This document shows, one piece after another, positions 59,319 to 64,000 of a stretch of 64,000 nucleotides of DNA (position 1 is the first letter of the stretch; the number at the start of each line of letters is the position of its first letter). The notes under the pieces are model-generated. The model did no database searches, was not told the origin of the DNA, and was given only the letters and a program-made list of their open reading frames with translations. Both the position numbers and the translations under genes were made by a program. Source of the DNA: Sphingomonas sp. JUb134 (GTDB lineage Bacteria > Pseudomonadota > Alphaproteobacteria > Sphingomonadales > Sphingomonadaceae); contig NZ_SLYP02000001.1 in the NCBI RefSeq assembly GCF_004341505.2, forward strand, positions 62,001 to 126,000, read 5' to 3'.

Positions 59319-61220
59319 ATGAAGCGCGCCCTGATCGCCGCCGGTGCGGCACTGGCGTTCACGGCGCCTGCAATCGCGCGCGAGAAGCCGGTCGACCTCG
59401 TCGATCCCTTCGTCGGCACTCTCGCCGATTTCGGGCAGCTCTCCCCCGCCGCCGTGGCGCCCTATGGCATGGTGCAGCTGGGACCGGACACCAATCCTGC
59501 CAACCACGCCGGGTACGACTATGCGGCCCGCAGCCTGCGCGGCTTCTCGCACACGCGTGCGGTGGGCGTGGGCTGCGGGGGCGGCGGCGGCGACCTGCTG
59601 GTCTCGCTGCTGCCGGAGGGCGCTGGAGCGCTCGTGCCGCTCGACAAGGCAAGCGAGCGCGCAGGCGCCGGGCGCTACCGGGTCATTTATGCCAACGGCA
59701 TCACCGCCGACATGACCGCGACCCGCGGCGCCGGCCTGCTGCGCTTCACCGTCGCCCAAACGGGCCGCTACATGCTCCGCTTCGATGCCGCGCACGCCTA
59801 CACCCGGCGCCATGCCGCCCGGCTCACCGCCGAAGGCACCGACCTGCAGGCGACCCTGACCGCCGGCACCGTCTGCGACGAGGGTGCCTATACGATCCAC
59901 AGCGCGAGCCGGATCACGGTGGACGGAACGCCGCGCGCTGCCACAGGGACGATCACCGGCAACCAGGCATCGCTTGCCCTCGATCTGCGCCGCGGCGCCG
60001 TCGTGGAAGTGCGCACGGGTCTCTCGACCGTCGATGCCGCGGCGGCAGCAGGGGTGCGCGACACGGAGCTCGGCACCCGATCGTTCGCGACGGTGCTCGC
60101 GGGCACGCGTGCGCGCTGGCAGCGGGAACTGTCCCGCGTCCGCATCGACGCCTCGCGCGAGCAGCGCGCGCTGTTCTACACGTCGCTTTTCCGGGTGATG
60201 CAGACGCCGGTCGCGATTGACGATCCCGACGGCCGACACCGTGGCAGCGACGGCCAGGTGCACCGGTCTGCACCCGGTACCACCCGCTATGCCAGCTGGG
60301 CGCTGTGGGACAATTACCGGACCCAGATGCCGCTGATCGCGATCCTCGACCCCGATCGCGCCGCCGACATCGCACGCTCGCTGGTGGCGCTGTATGGCGA
60401 GGGCAAGCAGCGCTGGTCTACCCGGACCGAGCCGTTCCTGACGGTGCGCACGGAGCATGCCGGCGTCGCGCTGCTCGATTTCTACCGACGCGGCATCCGC
60501 GGCTTTGATGCGCGTGCTGCCCTCGCCGGCATGGTACGCGAAAGCGAGACGCTGCAACGCGACACCCCGGACCAGCAGATTGAAGCGGCCTATGATGACT
60601 GGGCGGTCGCCGAACTCGCCGGCGAACTGGGGGAGCAGGCGATCACGGAGCGCTTCCGCGCCAAGGCGCTCTCCTATCGGAAGATGTGGCGCTCGGTGTT
60701 CGAGAACCTCGGGCCTGATGCCGACGTCGTCAAGGCGCGGGGCCTCTATCAGGGAACGCTGTGGCAGTACCGCTGGGCGCCGGTGTTCGACCTCGACTGG
60801 ATGGTGGCGACGCTCGGCAAGGAGCGCTTCCTGCGGGAGCTGGATCGCTTCTTTGCGGACGGGCTCTACAACATGACCAACCAGCCCGACATCCATGCGC
60901 CCTGGCTCTACGCGGCGCTCGGTCGTCCGGATAAGACGCGCGACCTGGTGCACCGCTACCTCACCGAGCCGGTGGACCACCCCTATACCAACGCCGGCAA
61001 GCGCCCCGTCCCCTTCCGCGGCCACAGCTTCGCGCTGGCACCGCAGGGCTATGCCGACGGGATGGACGACGACGCGGGTGCGATGTCGGCCTGGTACGTC
61101 TTCGGCGCACTCGGCTTCTACCCGCTGGTGCCGGGCAAGCCGGACCTGGTCACCACCGCACCGTTGGGGAAACACGCTGACATCGCGGCGAAGAACCCGC
61201 GCGGAACAAGCCGGAACTAG
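59319..61220 (+). CDS. GH92 alpha-mannosidase-like, C-terminally truncated
   Basis: 633 aa with a signal peptide (MKRALIAAGAALAFTAPAIA). GH92 hallmarks: DLVDPFVGT, GMVQLGPDTNPANHAGYDY, GFSHTRAVGVGCGGGGGD, RYASWALWDNYRTQMPL, WQYRWAPVFDLDWMV and DDDAGAMSAWYVFGALGFYPL. Where most GH92 enzymes have NEP with the acid Glu, this one reads NQPDIHAPW (Gln codon at 60882-60884). After the ALGFYPLVPGKPDLVTTAP motif the C-terminal beta-sandwich strands are missing and the frame ends in an unrelated tail about 17 residues later. ATG 59319 is set by the signal peptide; ATG 59280 has a better ribosome site. Confidence 0.85.
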   Translation: MKRALIAAGAALAFTAPAIAREKPVDLVDPFVGTLADFGQLSPAAVAPYGMVQLGPDTNPANHAGYDYAARSLRGFSHTRAVGVGCGGGGGDLLVSLLPEGAGALVPLDKASERAGAGRYRVIYANGITADMTATRGAGLLRFTVAQTGRYMLRFDAAHAYTRRHAARLTAEGTDLQATLTAGTVCDEGAYTIHSASRITVDGTPRAATGTITGNQASLALDLRRGAVVEVRTGLSTVDAAAAAGVRDTELGTRSFATVLAGTRARWQRELSRVRIDASREQRALFYTSLFRVMQTPVAIDDPDGRHRGSDGQVHRSAPGTTRYASWALWDNYRTQMPLIAILDPDRAADIARSLVALYGEGKQRWSTRTEPFLTVRTEHAGVALLDFYRRGIRGFDARAALAGMVRESETLQRDTPDQQIEAAYDDWAVAELAGELGEQAITERFRAKALSYRKMWRSVFENLGPDADVVKARGLYQGTLWQYRWAPVFDLDWMVATLGKERFLRELDRFFADGLYNMTNQPDIHAPWLYAALGRPDKTRDLVHRYLTEPVDHPYTNAGKRPVPFRGHSFALAPQGYADGMDDDAGAMSAWYVFGALGFYPLVPGKPDLVTTAPLGKHADIAAKNPRGTSRN

Positions 61221-61317
61221 TCCGGGGAACAGAGCGGCGGAACCGCAGAGCCCACGTAAGCGTCTGCTCAGGACCGTCGACTGGGAAGAAGTGATGAGCT
61301 GCGGAGGGCTGGCAAGA

Positions 61318-61629
61318 TCACCTCGTCATGCCGATCCACATGATCTCGACGAAGGCCATTGCCGTAAGAGCAATGACGGCTGCAATCCGGGGACGTGACA
61401 TCGCGGCCGATGCGAAGCTCGCGATGACGAAGATCGCGGCGAAAGCAAACTCAGCCGTCGGAAAGGCGAAGAACGGCCTTGAGGCATGACGAAAATCGTC
61501 CTGAGCTTCGAACCAGCCTTGCATGCGCTTTGTTTCAAGCATCGTCCAGAACAGCCATATGGCGCTAATGATGGGCAGCACATAGCGCGCTACGTGGTCG
61601 CCGGCGGTCTTGATGCGGGATGGCGTCAT
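61318..61629 (-). CDS. Small membrane protein, passenger of IS66 remnant
   Basis: 103-aa hypothetical protein with three hydrophobic segments: VLPIISAIWLFWTML, FAFAAIFVIASFASAAM and AAVIALTAMAFVEIMWIGM. It begins 60 bp after the tnpC remnant stop in the same direction and lies fully inside the IS66 ends. An ATG at 61659 is an alternative start; neither has a strong ribosome site. No family is recognised. Confidence 0.5.
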   Translation of the reverse strand: MTPSRIKTAGDHVARYVLPIISAIWLFWTMLETKRMQGWFEAQDDFRHASRPFFAFPTAEFAFAAIFVIASFASAAMSRPRIAAVIALTAMAFVEIMWIGMTR

Positions 61630-61688
61630 GTGCCGATTGTAGATGAAGGGGTGCGGCAAGCCATCGCTTTCGTCTCTTGGATGGAACG

Positions 61689-61891
61689 CTACGTGGTCCA
61701 GTTCCGCGGTACGAGTTCGCCTATGCGGTTGACGGGGTACCCGTCGGCGATGCGCGTAAGCACGTCGCGCAGCCAGGCTTGGGGGTCGACAAAGTTGAGC
61801 TTGGCGGTCTGGAGAGGGTGTAGATCGCCGCTGCCCGCTCGCTGTAGGTCCGCCGGCGCTCCGTCCGGGTAATGACCTCCATCTGCCCCAT
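61689..61891 (-). pseudogene. Fused tnpA/tnpC remnant of IS66 transposase genes
   Basis: The ATG at 61891 after GGAGG begins MGQMEVITRTERRRTYS, the start of IS66 TnpA. The frame then joins ERAAAIYTL and, after a one-base shift, LQTAKLNFVDPQAWLRDV, ending at 61689: this is the conserved C-terminus of the IS66 transposase TnpC, whose usual form is QTAKLNGVDPQAWL. The join marks an internal deletion. Confidence 0.75.
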
Positions 61892-62100
61892 CTCCTGACC
61901 TCCTTCTGGACTCCAGGAGGAGACCACAGGTCCGGACATTGACGCCTACGCCGCCCCCGGCAACACGCGGCTCACCGGACGCTTACGGCGAGCGTGCTGT
62001 TTGGCGCCAGTTCGGCTGAGGAGGCGGGCACGGCACACCGCGACCGTTTCCACGCGGGTAGGCTATCTCCAGGTCCTGAACGCGTATACCCCGGACGCAA

Positions 62101-62136
62101 CAAAGCCCGCGAGGTCGTTAGACCAAGCGGGCTTTG
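62101..62136 (-). terminator. Intrinsic terminator of a lost tRNA gene
   Basis: A 10-bp perfect stem (CAAAGCCCGC at 62101-62110, complement at 62127-62136) lies 5 bp beyond the tRNA 3'-end remnant on the minus strand, the usual distance for a tRNA terminator. It ends CTTTGTTG on that strand. Confidence 0.65.
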
Positions 62137-62141
62137 GTGTT

Positions 62142-62155
62142 TGGTTGCGGGGACA
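62142..62155 (-). other. tRNA 3'-end remnant (candidate att core)
   Basis: Read on the minus strand, the 14 bases are TGTCCCCGCAACCA: the end of a T-arm and acceptor stem with encoded CCA. This is the form of an initiator tRNA-Met 3' end as I remember it from related bacteria. To the right (62156 on) the sequence no longer folds as a tRNA, so only the end remains. Such remnants are left where an integrative element recombined into a tRNA gene. Confidence 0.5.
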
Positions 62156-62719
62156 TGCAGCCACCTTGATTTGCTGACTCGTTGCCGGTGCTGATGCCCG
62201 GATCGGGGCGATCACAGTCCACGACCGCTACCGACCCAATTTCCGCCACTGAAATCGCCCGCGCGGTTCCCGAAAACGGACGTTTGTCCGCCGGACCTGC
62301 AACGACCGCTCTCGCCAGAATTGTACTTACACTGGCCGAAGGGACACATGTCTCGGTGTGGATCACGCGCCCGATTGCGGGTGCCGCCCGCTTCATGTTG
62401 ATCGGCTTCTCGCACCGCACGATGTGCCCGAAGCGCGGCGGATTGCTGACGCATTGTGACCGCTGGTGAATACGAAGGCACCCAGCAACCCGCGCCGCGA
62501 AGGTCCGCCTGTATTCACTGCCCGTCTCCCGATTGCACTACATCCCGAACCGGTGGCAGCAAAGAAGGTTTCGCGACCTTCCGAATACAGCGGACGAGTG
62601 CCCAAGGCGCCGGTGATGATCGGGCCAGGCGACCAGATGGGTCAGCCACGCGCCGGAGATACAAACATCTTTACGTATGTTAAAGCGTTCTAGCGAAATG
62701 TCGAGGAAAAGGAGGCATG
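62156..62719. other. Accessory stretch without a supported gene
   Basis: Several short frames overlap on both strands (for example 62182-62469 plus against 62118-62420 minus, and 62466-62693 plus), with no recognisable domain, weak ribosome sites and no consistent third-position bias. I regard them as non-coding or decayed. The stretch ends in a good AAGGAGG site serving the small gene at 62720. Confidence 0.45.
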
Positions 62720-62905
62720 ATGCCAGAGAGTCAACCTGCACCAGAGCCGCTCTATTGGTCCCACCGGGCAGAACAGGAACTGGAGAATGCCCAGCGCGCA
62801 AAGCACCCGGCCGCGGTCAAAGCGCATTATCTGCTTGCAGGTTATTATCTCGACCGCCTTTACGGACCGGACAGCGATGCGAATGGCACCGACAGCAAAG
62901 GTTGA
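62720..62905 (+). CDS. Small conserved-looking hypothetical protein
   Basis: 61-aa protein, hydrophilic and helical (PLYWSHRAEQELENAQRAKH, AAVKAHYLLAGYYLDRLYG). AAGGAGG lies 4 bp before the ATG at 62720 (another ATG at 62717 is too close to it). The pattern of a short amphipathic helix pair recalls small sphingomonad proteins of unknown role. No membrane segment. Confidence 0.6.
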   Translation: MPESQPAPEPLYWSHRAEQELENAQRAKHPAAVKAHYLLAGYYLDRLYGPDSDANGTDSKG

Positions 62906-63037
62906 AGCAGGTTGGGCGGCCCGCTCGCCCGGGCGGGCGGGCGGGCCGGCTAAGGGAAGAGAGTGGTCATTTCTAAGTGCCTTGCTTCTTAAGCACCAGC
63001 GAGGTGATACGAACGGGCTTTCCTCGCGCCGCGCAAA

Positions 63038-63379
63038 TTAAGCCTCTTGTGTGGCTCGAAACCTGAATGATCTGACGGGCGACGACGCCGGGGTCGCCGG
63101 TTTGAATCCGTAGGTCTCCTGAATGCGGCTCGCGGTCACGTACATCGTACCGGCAGGTCCTTCCAACAGGATGTCCGGCCCCTGGACAACCATATCCGAA
63201 TTGCCGCCGTTCCAACAAGTAACCGAGTTGTCGCGCGGAGAAGTGATGAACAGCGCTTTCTGCTGCTCATCCACAGGCCAAACACCGTGACCACGCCGAA
63301 GGCGATCAGCGCCTCGACAAGAATTTACGCACCGTTCCGTCCCATCCTGTGGCTCCTGACCGCTTTGCTCGCCTGCCAA
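63038..63379 (-). pseudogene. Hypothetical protein, probably decayed
   Basis: The C-terminal two thirds look like real protein (ALFITSPRDNSVTCWNGG, SDMVVQGPDILLEGPAGTMY, VTASRIQETYGFKP), but the first third reads like shifted frame: in the neighbouring frame the same bases give a membrane helix EALIAFGVVTVFGLW. So two small genes seem to be joined by a frameshift or overlap. Function unknown. Confidence 0.35.
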
Positions 63380-63454
63380 GTCTGAACTGCCCGCCTGGCG
63401 TGCCGTTCCAGGTTCCAGACGATTCAGTCGCTCGCGAATGTACGGGGCAGAAGG

Positions 63455-63660
63455 TTCTGGAAGGCCTCGCGCTTGACGGATGCCTGCTGTATCGGGGTGC
63501 CGCGGCTCGCCTTCGCCCGCTGGCCTCTCGCCCGTCGTGATCCCGCCATTTGCAAGGCGGCGAGCGCGAAGCAGGACGGCACCCGCTTCCCGTCAATCAG
63601 TACGGTGCAGGCACTGCACTGGCCCCGGCCACAGCCCTTTGGTGCGCGTATGGCCGACAT
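63455..63660 (-). pseudogene. Remnant of 2Fe-2S subunit of xanthine/aldehyde dehydrogenase family
   Basis: KGCGRGQCSACTVLIDGKRV matches the first iron-sulfur motif of CoxS/YagT-type subunits. The chain then needs a +1 shift (ITTGERPAGEGEPRHP, expected ITTIEGL..) and a shift back (PIQQASVKREAFQ), after which the CGYC ligands of the second cluster are missing. N-terminal strands are also absent. Two shifts and lost ligands mean it is not functional. Confidence 0.7.
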
Positions 63661-63804
63661 GTTTGCCACTGCGCGGGCAGAACCACCGGCGGCGTCGGCC
63701 GAGAGCAGGTGATTCGGCAAATCCAGCCACGACCCCCCGATGCTAGTCACCTGGAACTGAAGTAAGTCGCATTGTATGCTGGCTCCGCTGATGAGGAGCT
63801 TGGC

Positions 63805-64000
63805 ATGGCGAACGCGGGCGGCCGACCGACGATGCCTCTGGTGTTGGAGGCGGAGGAGCGGGACTATCTGGAGCGGCAGGTTCGCCGGCGGCGGGTGTCT
63901 CGCTCGATGTCGGAGCGGTGCCGTATTATCCTTCGCTGTGCGGACGGTATTCAGAGCAAGGTTGTCGCTGCTGAGTTGGGCGTGCACGAGCACACAGTCG
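63805..64000 (+). CDS. IS630-family transposase, N-terminal part (runs off window)
   Basis: An open frame from the ATG at 63805 to the right edge encodes at least 65 residues, MANAGGRPTMPLVLEAEERD onward, with the helix-turn-helix SERCRIILRCADGIQSKVVA and AAELGVHEHTV typical of IS630 transposases. The catalytic DDE part lies outside the window. The left inverted repeat should lie between about 63740 and 63800 but I could not fix it. Confidence 0.85.
   Translation, partial: MANAGGRPTMPLVLEAEERDYLERQVRRRRVSRSMSERCRIILRCADGIQSKVVAAELGVHEHTV

Larger units (their letters stand above)
61256..61986 (-). mobile_element. IS66-family deletion derivative with passenger gene
   Basis: Ends GTAAGCGTC (61256) and GACGCTTAC (to 61986) are inverted; the first 16 bp of the two ends match at 13 positions and have the IS66 form. 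Reading from the right end: the start of tnpA (MEVITRTERRRTYS), a junction, the last about 40 codons of the IS66 tnpC transposase, then a small membrane-protein gene, then the left end. tnpB and most of tnpA and tnpC are gone. No 8-bp target duplication is visible (flanks GAGCCCAC and GGCGAGCG differ). Confidence 0.65.

Noticed and set aside
56545..59352. A 935-codon minus-strand frame opposite the second TonB receptor
   Set aside because: The receptor on the plus strand has signal peptide, plug motifs and terminal Phe; the antisense frame shows only Arg/Asp/Glu-rich repeats.
62118..62469. Overlapping frames of 95-100 codons on both strands
   Set aside because: No domain, no good ribosome site and no consistent codon bias on either strand.
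1..64000. CRISPR array, rRNA operon or complete tRNA gene
   Set aside because: No regularly spaced direct repeats and no rRNA or cloverleaf sequence were seen; the only tRNA-like piece is the 14-nt end at 62142-62155.

Overview
The window is high-GC DNA with dense, overlapping genes and strong G/C third-position use. The gene content points to a sphingomonad-type alphaproteobacterium (Sphingomonas or close relative): large TonB-dependent receptors of the Caulobacter/Sphingomonas carbohydrate type, many secreted glycosidases, a MoxR/DUF58 operon, Mn-catalase and the typical short inverted repeats. The genus is an inference; no rRNA gene is present.

Layout. 0.2-1.2 kb: a lone GH43 arabinosidase-like enzyme. 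1.4-10.3 kb: a type II secretion locus, gspE-M-L (minus) back to back with gspG-H-I-C-D (plus), and a converging three-gene set of L-, M- and C/N-like assembly proteins; gspF, gspJ and gspK are not in the window. 10.3-14.3 kb: a small lipoprotein, a tandem pair of exported amidohydrolases (one without the HxH metal motif) and a membrane protein. 14.4-21 kb: a tightly overlapping operon DUF4129-DUF4350-MoxR-DUF58-SpoIIM-RDD plus a GNAT enzyme. 21-24.7 kb: dinB, an FAD monooxygenase and transaldolase.

24.8-31.4 kb is a hydroxyproline catabolic locus: amino-acid permease, GntR regulator, 4-hydroxyproline/proline epimerase and DHDPS-family deaminase on one strand, and a D-amino-acid dehydrogenase and M24 peptidase on the other, around one short divergent promoter. 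Then come homoserine dehydrogenase, a 2-oxoglutarate oxygenase, an acidic protein and an MliC-like lipoprotein. 35-43 kb is an arabinan locus: TonB receptor, two GH43 enzymes and a GH51 arabinofuranosidase. 42.9-43.3 kb holds ohr. 43.4-50.2 kb is a tight operon GH127-Ldh2 family-DUF885 peptidase-GH43, divergent from a large exported DUF5695 protein (50.4-53.1 kb). Mn-catalase, a MaoC hydratase, trehalase, a second TonB receptor and a GH92 alpha-mannosidase-like protein follow.

The main biological proposal is that the hydroxyproline locus and the GH127/DUF5695 locus work together. Plant extensins carry beta-L-arabinofuranosides on hydroxyproline, and GH127 enzymes remove such arabinose. A 14-bp site, ATAC(C/G)GTATACGAT, lies in both divergent promoters, which suggests one regulon for hydroxyproline-rich glycoprotein use.

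From about 61.2 kb the sequence changes to a decayed accessory region: a cut-short GH92 gene, a roughly 0.73-kb IS66 deletion derivative with a passenger gene, a 14-nt tRNA 3'-end remnant with its terminator, a frameshifted 2Fe-2S dehydrogenase subunit, and an IS630 transposase running off the right edge.
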